Below the pieces are notes generated by a model, which was not told the DNA's origin, did no database searches, and saw only the letters and a list, made by a program, of their open reading frames with translations. Below are positions 6,535-13,611 of a DNA stretch of 13,611 bases, one piece after another. How positions within the stretch are numbered: position 1 is the first letter of the stretch; every line of letters starts with the position of its first letter. The DNA lies in the NCBI GenBank assembly GCA_902494245.1, contig CABUSR010000046.1, forward strand, positions 1 to 13,611, in the 5' to 3' direction. Source of the stretch: an uncultured Collinsella sp. (GTDB lineage Bacteria; Actinomycetota; Coriobacteriia; Coriobacteriales; Coriobacteriaceae). A program made the translations under genes and the position numbers.

Positions 6535-7449
6535 CACGCGCATCCATATCGACGAGGCGAGACTCGGGCGCGTCCAAAAGCAGGATCGCATCGCCACGGG
6601 CGTGCTGACGGCAATCATCGCCATCGTCATGCTCATCGTCGTCTCCATGGTGGCCTACATCCTGTTCGAGGGCATCTCGACGCTGTTCCAGCCGGGATTT
6701 CTCACGCAGCCCGCGCGCGCCAACGGAACCCAGGGCGGCGTACTCTACCAGCTGTTCGACTCGTTCTATCTGCTGCTGATCACTCTGGTCATCTCGGTGC
6801 CCATCAGCCTGGGCGGCGCGGTCTTCCTGGTCGAGTACGCACCCGACGGTCCCGTCCGCGACATTGCCTCCACTGCCATCGAGACGCTGTCCTCGCTGCC
6901 TTCCATCGTTGTCGGCATGTTCGGATTCCTGGTGTTCTCGGTGCAGCTGGGCTGGAAGTACTCCATCATCTCCGGCGCCGTCGCGCTCACCATGTTCAAC
7001 ATTCCCATCCTGGTGCGCGTGATCCAGCAGGCGCTCGAGGACGTGCCGCAGGCCCAGCGCGATGCGTGCCTGGCCATGGGCCTTACCCGCTGGGAGGCCA
7101 CGCTGCACATCCTGATCCCCGAGGCCATGCCTGCCATCGTGACCGGCATCGTGCTTTCGGCCGGCCGCGTGTTTGGCGAGGCCGCGGCACTGCTCTTTAC
7201 CTCGGGCATGAGCTCGCCGGTGCGTTTGAACTTCTTGAGCTTTAACCTGTCGAGCCCCACCTGCGCCTGGAACGTGTTCCGCCCCGGCGAGTCGCTCGCC
7301 GTGCACATCTACAAGATTTACGGCGAGGGCAGCCCCGAGGCCCAGCAGATCGTTTGGGGCACCGCTGCACTGCTGATGATCTGCGTGCTGCTGTTTAACA
7401 TAGTTGCCCGTATCGTGGGCAAGCAACTGGCAAGGAAGATGACGGCCGA

Positions 7450-7453
<4 letters not shown>
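6527..7453 (+). CDS. pstA: PstA, phosphate ABC importer permease
   Basis: This encodes a 308-residue permease with about six membrane segments, including LLITLVISVPISLGGAVFLV and a last segment ending near the C terminus (WGTAALLMICVLLFNIVARI). The EAA loop reads VPQAQRDACLAMGLTRWE. SLPSIVVGMFGFLVF and GRVFGEAAALLFTSG are PstA hallmarks. The start is a GTG at 6527 inside the 3' end of pstC. The residues after it (MASTRIHIDEARLGR) form a short polar cytoplasmic head. The stop codon overlaps the pstB start as ATGA. It pairs with PstC as a heterodimer. Confidence 0.95.
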
Positions 7454-8322
<869 letters not shown>

Positions 8323-8340
8323 TCCGGGACATGCTTGAGG

Positions 8341-8366
8341 CCCGTGGCGGCCACGGTCGCCACGGG
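8341..8366 (+). terminator. first hairpin after pstB
   Basis: CCCGTGGCG (8341-8349) pairs perfectly with CGCCACGGG (8358-8366), nine pairs around an eight-base loop, 18 bases after the pstB stop codon. It has no T run of its own and lies just before a classic terminator. It may stabilise the 3' end of the mRNA or add to termination. Confidence 0.5.
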
Positions 8367-8377
8367 ACTGATTGGAG

Positions 8378-8415
8378 GGGCGGGTCATCTCTTGCGGGAG
8401 ATGGCCCGCCTTTTT
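8378..8415 (+). terminator. intrinsic terminator of the pst operon
   Basis: GGCGGGTCATCTC (8379-8391) pairs with GAGATGGCCCGCC (8398-8410), 13 pairs with a single wobble, loop TTGCGG, followed at once by TTTTT (8411-8415). This is the clearest rho-independent terminator in the window and marks the end of the pstSCAB transcript. Confidence 0.88.
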
Positions 8416-8432
8416 GCTCTGCGACCGAAGCG

Positions 8433-8467
8433 ACCACCACAAAGGGGACAGGCACCTTCGTGGTGGT
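8433..8467. repeat. GGGGAC-type palindromic repeat (REP-like)
   Basis: ACCACCAC (8433-8440) pairs with GTGGTGGT (8460-8467), and AAGG (8442-8445) with CCTT (8455-8458), enclosing GGACAGGCA. The core AAAGGGGACAGGCACCTT is of the GGGGAC kind that I associate with REP elements of RAYT transposases in coriobacteria and other bacteria. Its right arm abuts the putative promoter of the ABC-F gene. Confidence 0.6.
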
Positions 8468-8483
8468 TTGGGGTGGGGCTCGC

Positions 8484-8492
8484 TGCTATCAT
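8484..8492 (+). promoter_or_regulatory. extended -10 promoter for the ABC-F gene
   Basis: TGC-TATCAT is an extended -10 element with five of six -10 matches, placed 36 bases before the ATG at 8528. The -35 region would fall at about 8464-8469 (TGGTTT, poor), inside the edge of the palindromic repeat. An extended -10 can function without a good -35. Confidence 0.5.
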
Positions 8493-8527
8493 GGACAACG
8501 TTGAATTTCTACGAAGGAGCAGGGCAT

Positions 8528-10387
8528 ATGGCGATTCTTTTGGGATGCGATTCCATCAGCCTAGAGTTTCCCACCAAGCATATTTTCGATAGCGTGACGC
8601 TCGGCGTGGGCGAGGGCGACCGCATTGGTATTGTTGGTAAAAACGGCGACGGCAAGTCGACGCTGCTGAGCGTGCTCGCCGGCACGCTGGAGCCCGACGA
8701 TGGCCGCGTGACGCATCGCCGCGGCACCACGATCGGTCTGCTCGGCCAAAAGGACCAACTTGTCGACACCGATACCGTGCATCATGCCGTCGTGGGCGAC
8801 ACGCCCGAGTACGAGTGGGCGTCGAGTCCGCGTACACGTCAGATTCTCGCTGGCCTTATTAGCGATGTGCCCTGGGAGGGCACGGTGGGCGAGCTTTCGG
8901 GCGGCCAGCGCCGTCGCGTGGACCTCGCGCGCCTGCTGATCGGCGACTACGACGTGCTTATGCTCGACGAGCCCACCAACCACCTGGACATGCGTACCAT
9001 CAACTGGCTCGCGCGTCACTTAAAGGCCCGCTGGCAGCGCGGTCAGGGCGCCATGCTCGTGGTCACGCACGATCGCTGGTTCTTGGACGAGGTCTGCACC
9101 AGCATGTGGGAGGTCCATGACGGCCAGGTCGATCCCTTCGAGGGCGGCTATTCGGCATACATTTTGCAGCGCGTAGAGCGCGACCGCATGGCCGCGGTTA
9201 CCGAGGAGCGCCGTCGCAACATGGCGCGCAAGGAGCTCGCGTGGCTAAGCCGCGGCGCCCAGGCGCGCTCCACCAAGCCCAAGTTTCGCGTGGATGCCGC
9301 TCGCGAACTGATCGCCGACGTGCCGCCCGTGCGCGACGAGCTGGAGCTCAAGCGCCTGGCGGTGAGCCGCCTGGGCAAGCAGGTTATCGACGTGGTCGAC
9401 GTGGACGCCGGCTATGCGGATACCGATGGCGCGCCCAAGCAGGTACTTTCCGACGTGACCTGGCTCATCGGTGCGGGCGACCGCTATGGTCTTTTGGGCG
9501 AGAACGGCGCCGGTAAGTCGACGCTGCTCGACGTGATCCAGGGCAAGATCGCGCCCCTGCGCGGCCGTGTGAAGATTGGCCAGACGGTACGCTTTGGCGT
9601 GCTGTCGCAGCAGCTCGAGGAGCTCGAGCCCTACATGGGCGACACGATCCGCGAGGTGCTCGGCAACTATAAGAAGTATTACGTCATCGACGGCAAGGAG
9701 ACCTCTCCCGAGAAGCTTTGCGAGCGCCTGGGCTTTACGACGCAGCAGCTCTGGAGCCGCATCGGCGACCTTTCGGGCGGCCAGCGCCGTCGCCTGTCGC
9801 TGCTGCTGACGATTCTGGACGAGCCCAACGTGCTCATCTTGGACGAGCCAGGCAACGACCTCGATACCGACATGCTGGCGATTGTCGAGGACCTGCTCGA
9901 CGGCTGGCCGGGCACGCTGATCCTGGTGACGCACGACCGTTTCCTCATGGAGCGCGTGACCGACCAGCAGTGGGCGCTGCTCGATGGTCACCTGACGCAT
10001 ATGCCCGGCGGCGTGGACCAGTACCTGCGCCTGTGTAACGCCACGGCCGAGGGCGAGCCCGTGGGCGCACCGAGTGCCAAGACCGGCACGTTCGACACCG
10101 GCGCCGCAGCGGTTGCGGCCGAAAAGCCCAAGACGAGCGGGCAGCCCAACGGTCTTTCCAACGCCGAGCGTCAGAAGCTCCGCCGCGAGGTGAGCTCGCT
10201 CGAGCGCAAGATGGAGACGCAGCGCGCCCGCGTGGAGGAGGCCGAGGCCGCGATGGCCCAGGTCGACCCCACCAACTACACGGCGCTGGGCGAGCAGCAG
10301 GCAAAGATCGACGAGGCCCACGCCGCCATGGACGAGCTTGAGATGGCGTGGCTCGAGGCGAGTGAAAAGCTCGAGGGCGAGGAGTAG
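8528..10387 (+). CDS. ABC-F family ATPase, Uup-like
   Basis: This encodes a 619-residue soluble protein with two ABC domains in one chain and no membrane segments, the ABC-F plan. Domain 1 has Walker A GKNGDGKST at 37-45, signature LSGGQRRRVDLA from 123, and LDEPTNHLD from 146. Domain 2 has GENGAGKST from 324, LSGGQRRRLSLL from 415, and LDEPGNDLD from 438. Each ends with VTHDR. The C terminus (about 540-615) is a charged coiled coil ending MDELEMAWLEASEKLE, as in Uup. ABC-F proteins act on the ribosome, or in Uup on DNA/ribosome maintenance. Nothing here singles out an antibiotic-resistance member. AAGGAG at 8514-8519 fixes the start. It is followed by a phosphatase gene on the same transcript. 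Odd residues are discussed in the findings. Confidence 0.93.
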   Translation: MAILLGCDSISLEFPTKHIFDSVTLGVGEGDRIGIVGKNGDGKSTLLSVLAGTLEPDDGRVTHRRGTTIGLLGQKDQLVDTDTVHHAVVGDTPEYEWASSPRTRQILAGLISDVPWEGTVGELSGGQRRRVDLARLLIGDYDVLMLDEPTNHLDMRTINWLARHLKARWQRGQGAMLVVTHDRWFLDEVCTSMWEVHDGQVDPFEGGYSAYILQRVERDRMAAVTEERRRNMARKELAWLSRGAQARSTKPKFRVDAARELIADVPPVRDELELKRLAVSRLGKQVIDVVDVDAGYADTDGAPKQVLSDVTWLIGAGDRYGLLGENGAGKSTLLDVIQGKIAPLRGRVKIGQTVRFGVLSQQLEELEPYMGDTIREVLGNYKKYYVIDGKETSPEKLCERLGFTTQQLWSRIGDLSGGQRRRLSLLLTILDEPNVLILDEPGNDLDTDMLAIVEDLLDGWPGTLILVTHDRFLMERVTDQQWALLDGHLTHMPGGVDQYLRLCNATAEGEPVGAPSAKTGTFDTGAAAVAAEKPKTSGQPNGLSNAERQKLRREVSSLERKMETQRARVEEAEAAMAQVDPTNYTALGEQQAKIDEAHAAMDELEMAWLEASEKLEGEE

Positions 10388-10393
10388 ACGAGG

Positions 10394-11164
10394 ATGATCA
10401 AAGCCGCGTTTTTCGATATCGACGGCACGCTGTTGAGCTTTAAGACCCACCGGATTCCGGCGTCGGCGCAGCAGGTGCTCGACAGCTTTCACGAGCAGGG
10501 GATTGCGTGCGTGATCGCCACGGGCCGTCCGACCTACCAGATGCCCGATTGGCTGTTCGACCTGGGCTGGGATGCGTACATTACGCTCTCGGGCCAGCAC
10601 TGCTTTGATGCTGAGGGTGTTTACCGCAGCTGCCCGATCGATTCGGACGACGTCGCGGTGATTGTGGACCAGGTGGCGCAGGGGCGCTATGACTCGCTGT
10701 GCATGCAGGGCGAGAACTCGTTTGTGAACCGCCTGTCCGAGCGCGTGGTGACGGCCGGCAGCAACGCGGGAATCGTCTACCACGAGGAGCCGTTTGAGCA
10801 CGCATTTGACGCGCCGGTTTACCAGTTTTGCGCCTTTGTGGATCCGGCTGACGAGCATATTGTGACCGATGCGGTGTCGCATTCGCTCACTACGCGCTGG
10901 TGCGATCTGTTCTGCGACATTATTCCCGCTAACGGCGGCAAGGACCTGGGCGTGGCGGCGACGCTGGAGCGCCTGGGCATCGATGCGAGCGAGGCGATCG
11001 CCTTCGGCGACGGCGAGAACGACCTTTCGATGTTCTCGGCCGTGGGCACAAGTGTGGCCATGGGCAACGCGCAGGAGACCGTGAAGGCCGCGGCGACCTA
11101 CGTGACGTCCGCCGTGGACGACGACGGGATCTACAACGCCGCGAAGCACTTTGGGCTGCTATAG
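10394..11164 (+). CDS. Cof-type HAD-IIB family phosphatase
   Basis: This encodes a 256-residue cytosolic HAD hydrolase. Motifs are FFDIDGT with nucleophile D8 and D10, ATGRP at 42-46, Lys183 in GGKDLG, and FGDGENDLSMF with G205-D210. The large domain between motifs II and III is the C2B cap of the Cof/YbiV group. VAMGNAQETVKAAATYVT near the C terminus is typical. Members hydrolyse sugar phosphates, flavin or pyridoxal phosphates; the substrate is not evident. The start lies six bases after the ABC-F stop codon, and its ribosome binding site GAGGAG (10379-10384) is inside that gene's end, so the two are co-transcribed. No terminator hairpin follows directly. Confidence 0.92.
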   Translation: MIKAAFFDIDGTLLSFKTHRIPASAQQVLDSFHEQGIACVIATGRPTYQMPDWLFDLGWDAYITLSGQHCFDAEGVYRSCPIDSDDVAVIVDQVAQGRYDSLCMQGENSFVNRLSERVVTAGSNAGIVYHEEPFEHAFDAPVYQFCAFVDPADEHIVTDAVSHSLTTRWCDLFCDIIPANGGKDLGVAATLERLGIDASEAIAFGDGENDLSMFSAVGTSVAMGNAQETVKAAATYVTSAVDDDGIYNAAKHFGLL

Positions 11165-11173
11165 CTGCGGCTC

Positions 11174-11220
11174 GGCACTTGGGGACGTTCCTTTTCTGCC
11201 GGCAGTTGGGGGCATTCCTT
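11174..11220. repeat. two tandem GGCA-TTGGGG-C-TTCCTT units (REP-like remnants)
   Basis: The units at 11174-11193 (GGCACTTGGGGACGTTCCTT) and 11201-11220 (GGCAGTTGGGGGCATTCCTT) agree at 17 of 20 positions with a 27-base period. TGCC between them (11197-11200) pairs with the GGCA that opens the first unit. They lie just after the Cof phosphatase gene and carry the GGGGAC/TTCC core seen in mobile intergenic repeats of this kind of genome. Confidence 0.6.
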
Positions 11221-11376
11221 GTACGTTGCGTGCCGTGTCGCTCTGCTTGCCCCGCACATTTTGTGAAACACGGTTAACTTTTTAAACAACGTAGTAAGAC
11301 ATGGGCAACTTTTGCGGTAAAGTAAGCCAAGGAAAGTATCCAAAGGCTAACTAACAATCATCGCGAAAGGCGGCCC
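11221..11376 (+). promoter_or_regulatory. A+T-richer upstream region of the DtxR-family gene
   Basis: This 156-base stretch is clearly richer in A+T than its surroundings, as promoters are. It contains GTTAACTTTTTAAAC (about 11274-11288), an imperfect dyad that could be a metal-regulator operator, and TAAAGT (11318-11323), a weak -10 candidate. No -35/-10 pair is convincing. GAAAGG near 11364 is the ribosome binding site. Autoregulation is common for this family but is not demonstrated by the sequence. Confidence 0.3.
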
Positions 11377-11766
11377 ATGGCCCTACGTGAATCTGGAGAA
11401 GATTATCTCGAATCTATTTACGTGCTCTCGGAGCGCCAGGGCGTCGTTCGATCGATTGACGTTGCCGAATACCTGGGCGTAACCAAGGCGAGCGTCTCTA
11501 AAGCCATGGCGACGCTGGAAAACAGCGGCTATGTCGAAATGGGCAAGCGCGACGTTCATCTGACGGAACGTGGTCTGGAGGTCGCTCGCCAAATGTGGGA
11601 GCGCCACTGCTTTTTCGTGCGGTTGCTCGAGGAAGCCGGTGTTTCGGCGGATGTCGCGTCGCAAGAGGGTTGCCACATGGAGCACTGCCTGAGTGAGGAG
11701 AGCTTCGAGAAGCTGAGGGCGATGTTGGGACGGGAAGATGCGGCCGGCGCAACAACGGAAGCCTAA
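11377..11766 (+). CDS. DtxR/MntR family metal-dependent transcriptional regulator
   Basis: This encodes a 129-residue regulator. An N-terminal winged helix (SGEDYLESIYVLSERQG, then SIDVAEYLGVTKASVSKAMATLENSGYV, then LTERGLEVA) is followed by the dimerisation/metal domain (ERHCFFVRLLEEAG and EGCHMEHCLS). There is no SH3-like third domain, so it is the size of MntR, not DtxR/IdeR. By remembered alignment, the first metal-site position is Asp as in Mn-type MntR (GEDYLE), whereas the C-x-x-E-H motif is like iron-type DtxR. The metal could therefore be Mn or Fe. It would bind operator DNA when loaded with metal. It stands alone, facing the metal ATPase gene across an intergenic palindrome. Confidence 0.88.
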   Translation: MALRESGEDYLESIYVLSERQGVVRSIDVAEYLGVTKASVSKAMATLENSGYVEMGKRDVHLTERGLEVARQMWERHCFFVRLLEEAGVSADVASQEGCHMEHCLSEESFEKLRAMLGREDAAGATTEA

Positions 11767-11786
11767 TTGACCCCCAGGAGCGCGGA

Positions 11787-11805
11787 GTTCGCGCAAAGCG
11801 CGAAC
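11787..11805. repeat. AAA-loop hairpin, GTTCGCGC/GCGCGAAC
   Basis: A perfect 8-bp stem (11787-11794 with 11798-11805) around an AAA loop, 20 bases after the DtxR-family stop codon. It could act as that gene's terminator although no T run follows. It closely resembles the second AAA-loop hairpin at 11924-11944; the tRNA-like segment lies between them. Confidence 0.55.
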
Positions 11806-11813
11806 CAGCGAAA

Positions 11814-11904
11814 GGGGGATAGGGGATTCGAACAACAACGAGTCCGACGCAGTCCAAAGTGGAGCATTCGGTGCGCGACGCCATCACAGCTGAGCTATCT
11901 CTTC
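11814..11904 (-). pseudogene. degenerate tRNA-like segment
   Basis: Read on the minus strand, TAGCTCAGCTG (11897-11887) matches a tRNA D-arm/A-box, and GTTCGAATCC (11833-11824) matches the T-loop/B-box, followed by CCCTATCCCCC like an acceptor 3' strand. The two boxes are 64 bases apart, about 19 more than in a standard class I tRNA. I could not form a proper anticodon stem, the base expected to be U33 is not T, the T stem does not pair, and the 5' GAAGAGA does not pair with the 3' ATCCCCC. It is best called a tRNA relic or two joined tRNA fragments, not a working tRNA. No CCA end is encoded. Confidence 0.4.
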
Positions 11905-11923
11905 GTTTCCAAAGAGGCGCGCC

Positions 11924-11944
11924 TCCCGCGCCAAAGGCGCGGGA
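11924..11944. repeat. AAA-loop hairpin, TCCCGCGCC/GGCGCGGGA
   Basis: A perfect 9-bp stem (11924-11932 with 11936-11944) around an AAA loop. It shares the loop and the CGCG-rich core with the hairpin at 11787-11805 and brackets the tRNA-like segment on its other side. Between here and 12041 I see no gene or clear signal. Confidence 0.5.
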
Positions 11945-12041
11945 CAGCGACCGGGACCAGTGGCCCCACCAACTAAGTCCAACTCAGACAAGGAACCCCG
12001 CCAGCAAGCGATGCCCAAGAACCGCCAGCAACGTTACCGCA

Positions 12042-12170
12042 GGCCGGGACCGGGCTTGGTTTTGAAAACATTCCGCAGACCAGAAGTGCCCCCGTTCGTA
12101 GCTCCGAAGGAGCAGAACGGGGGCACTTCATTGGTCGAGGACGTTTTCAAAACCAAGCCCGGTCCCGGCC
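12042..12170. repeat. 129-bp nested palindrome between convergent genes
   Basis: The outer arms 12042-12069 and 12143-12170 are a perfect 28-bp inverted repeat (beginning GGCCGGGACCGGGCTTGG). A second perfect 15-bp pair, GAAGTGCCCCCGTTC (12083-12097) and 12115-12129, lies inside, preceded by GACCA/TGGTC with a two-base bulge. The centre is a third hairpin, GCTCC-GAA-GGAGC (12101-12113). The outer arm carries runs of T and A (GGTTTTGAAAAC), so either strand gives a GC stem next to T-rich sequence. It starts about 275 bases after the regulator gene and ends 16 bases from the ATPase stop codon, so termination from the ATPase side is likely. The nested design suggests a mobile REP/BIME-like element. 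Confidence 0.88.
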
Positions 12171-12186
12171 GGACAGCCCACGAACG

Positions 12187-13611
12187 CTACAGGTTCTTGA
12201 CACCCATCGCGCGCATGGCGTTCAGGATGGCGATGATTGCCACGCCTACGTCGCCAAAGACCGCAAGCCACATGTTGGCGATGCCGAGCGCCGCAAGCAC
12301 CAAAATCAGCAGCTTAACGCCCAGCGCAAAGATGATGTTCTGCCAGACGATCGCCATGGTCTTGCGCGCCACACGGATCGCGCGGGAAATGTTGGACGGC
12401 TTGTCATCCATCAGCACCACGTCGGCGGCCTCAATCGCGGCATCGGATCCCATGGCGCCCATGGCAATGCCCACATCGGCGCGGGTGAGCACGGGCGCGT
12501 CGTTGATACCGTCGCCGACAAAGGCGAGCTTGCCCTTACCGCTTTCGGCCGCGAGCAGCGCTTCAACACGCTCGACCTTGTCGCCCGGCAGCAGCTGCGC
12601 ATGGAACTCGTCGAGGCCGAGCTGCTTGGCCACCGCAGCAGCCACTTCCTCGCGGTCGCCCGTGAGCATAACGGTGCGCTTGACGCCGGCGGCGTGCAGG
12701 TCGCGGATCGTCTGCTCGGCATCGGCCTTAACGGTGTCTGCAATCACGATGTGGCCGGCGTACACGCCGTCAACGAGCACATGCAGAATCGTTCCAACGA
12801 CCTCGCAATCGGGCGCTTCGACTCCGGCCGCGGCGAGCATCTTTGCGTTGCCAACGACGACGTGCTTGCCGTCGATGGTTGCCGTCACGCCGTGGCCCGC
12901 GTCGTTGGCGGAGTCGCTCACGCGTTTGGGGTCGACCTCGCCCTGGTAGGCGGTGCTTACCGACTGCGCGATGGGGTGATCGGAGAACGACTCCGCAAGG
13001 GCTGCGACCTCAAGCAACGACTGCTCGGTATAGCCAGCCTCGGGGTGCACCGCGACCACCGAGAAAGTGCCGTTGGTGAGGGTGCCTGTCTTGTCAAAGA
13101 CGACGGTGTCCACGTCGGCGAGCGTCTCGAGGTAGTTAGAACCCTTGATGAGAACGCCCAGTTTGGAGGCGCCGCCGATGCCGCCAAAGAAGCTCAGCGG
13201 CACGCTGATCACGAGCGCGCACGGGCAGCTGACGACCAGGAAGGTCAGGCCGCGCAGAATCCAGTCGGACCAGGCACCGGTGACCAGGCCGCCGCCAAGG
13301 GCGAGCACCGCGGCCGCGCCGGTGACGGCGGGGGTGTAGACGCGGGCGAAGCGTGTGATGAAGTTCTCGGTGCGTGCCTTCTTTTCGCTGGCATTCTCCA
13401 CGAGCTCCAGGACGCGCGCGACGGTGGACTCGCCAAAGGGCTTGGTGGTGCGCACGTGGATGAGGCCCGTCATGTTGATGCAGCCGCTGATGATATCGTC
13501 GCCGGACTTGGCGGGGCGGGGGACTGACTCGCCCGTGAGCGCGGCGGTGTCGGGATGGGTTTCGCCATCGCCGATGACGCCGACGATAGGCCCGGGATCG
13601 CCGGGATTGAC
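12187..13611 (-). CDS. P1B-2 type heavy-metal-exporting ATPase (Zn/Cd/Pb), N terminus outside the window
   Basis: The frame is open to the right edge, giving the last 474 residues; the Met at 13473 is internal. The actuator domain has LTGES (about 13525-13539). Next come the ion-pathway motif SCPCALV (13210-13230), the phosphorylation site DKTGTLT (13075-13095), the HP motif in SDHPIAQS, and GDGINDAP (around 12500-12520). The last membrane hairpin has GVKLLILVL and FGDVGVAIIAILNAMR, whose Lys and Asp are the hallmark of Zn/Cd/Pb exporters such as ZntA and CadA. The protein pumps divalent metals out of the cytosol using ATP. N-terminal metal-binding repeats cannot be judged. The stop codon lies 16 bases from the large palindrome, which probably terminates transcription. 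Confidence 0.94.
   Translation of the reverse strand, partial: VNPGDPGPIVGVIGDGETHPDTAALTGESVPRPAKSGDDIISGCINMTGLIHVRTTKPFGESTVARVLELVENASEKKARTENFITRFARVYTPAVTGAAAVLALGGGLVTGAWSDWILRGLTFLVVSCPCALVISVPLSFFGGIGGASKLGVLIKGSNYLETLADVDTVVFDKTGTLTNGTFSVVAVHPEAGYTEQSLLEVAALAESFSDHPIAQSVSTAYQGEVDPKRVSDSANDAGHGVTATIDGKHVVVGNAKMLAAAGVEAPDCEVVGTILHVLVDGVYAGHIVIADTVKADAEQTIRDLHAAGVKRTVMLTGDREEVAAAVAKQLGLDEFHAQLLPGDKVERVEALLAAESGKGKLAFVGDGINDAPVLTRADVGIAMGAMGSDAAIEAADVVLMDDKPSNISRAIRVARKTMAIVWQNIIFALGVKLLILVLAALGIANMWLAVFGDVGVAIIAILNAMRAMGVKNL

Noticed and set aside
8372..8527. Upstream start for the ABC-F gene
   Set aside because: It would translate the pst terminator and the repeat; the AAGGAG site and the normal ABC-F N terminus place the start at 8528.
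9245..11149. Minus-strand open frame of 634 codons opposite the ABC-F and Cof genes
   Set aside because: It spans two well-supported genes on the other strand and reads as His/Arg/Leu-rich low-information sequence, typical of antisense frames in high-GC DNA.
11814..11904. A functional tRNA gene
   Set aside because: The acceptor, anticodon and T stems do not pair and the U33 position is not T, so only a relic or tRNA-like segment can be supported.
11960..12949. Plus-strand open frame of 329 codons over the palindrome and ATPase gene
   Set aside because: It is Ser/Ala/Thr-rich, shows no domain, and overlaps the well-supported P-type ATPase on the other strand.

Overview
The window looks like chromosomal DNA from a high-GC Gram-positive of the class Coriobacteriia, most like Collinsella. 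This is an inference from the GC-rich third codon positions, strong AGGAGG-type ribosome binding sites, the gene families present, and intergenic repeats of the GGGGAC and TTGCGGTGG type. No 16S rRNA or other taxonomic marker is present. Almost all of it is ordinary chromosomal gene content. There is no CRISPR array, prophage, insertion sequence or secretion cluster.

Layout. 1-380: 3' end of a LOG-family (cytokinin riboside monophosphate phosphoribohydrolase-like) gene. 494-1104: a two-gene RelB/YafQ-type toxin-antitoxin module, less GC-rich in style than its surroundings. 1114-1182: a perfect 20-bp-stem palindromic repeat. 1198-2058 (minus): a DegV-family fatty-acid-binding protein, divergent from an HAD phosphatase (2215-2877). 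2932-4368: an M20 dipeptidase of the PepV/Sapep type. 4388-4459: a second copy of the palindromic repeat, with compensatory changes. 4662-8322: the phosphate ABC importer operon pstS-pstC-pstA-pstB, with tight or overlapping junctions and a strong intrinsic terminator after pstB. 8433-8467: a GGGGAC-type palindrome beside an extended -10 promoter. 8528-10387: an ABC-F ATPase of the Uup type, followed six bases later by a Cof-type HAD phosphatase (10394-11164). 11377-11766: a short DtxR/MntR-family metal-responsive regulator. 11767-12186: a gene-free stretch with a degenerate tRNA-like segment between two AAA-loop hairpins, then a 129-bp nested palindrome. 12187-13611 (minus): a P1B-2 (Zn/Cd/Pb-type) metal-exporting ATPase that runs off the right edge.

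How the parts work together. The only complete pathway is high-affinity phosphate import: the PstS lipoprotein captures phosphate outside the membrane, PstC and PstA form the channel, and PstB hydrolyses ATP. No phoU, phoR or phoB lies next to it. The DtxR-type regulator and the metal ATPase converge on the large palindrome; a regulatory link between them is plausible but not shown. The most interesting material is the family of nested palindromes in the intergenic gaps. Several sit at gene 3' ends, where they probably act as terminators, and two copies of one element vary in sequence while keeping their base pairing. I did not find a convincing new multi-gene system.
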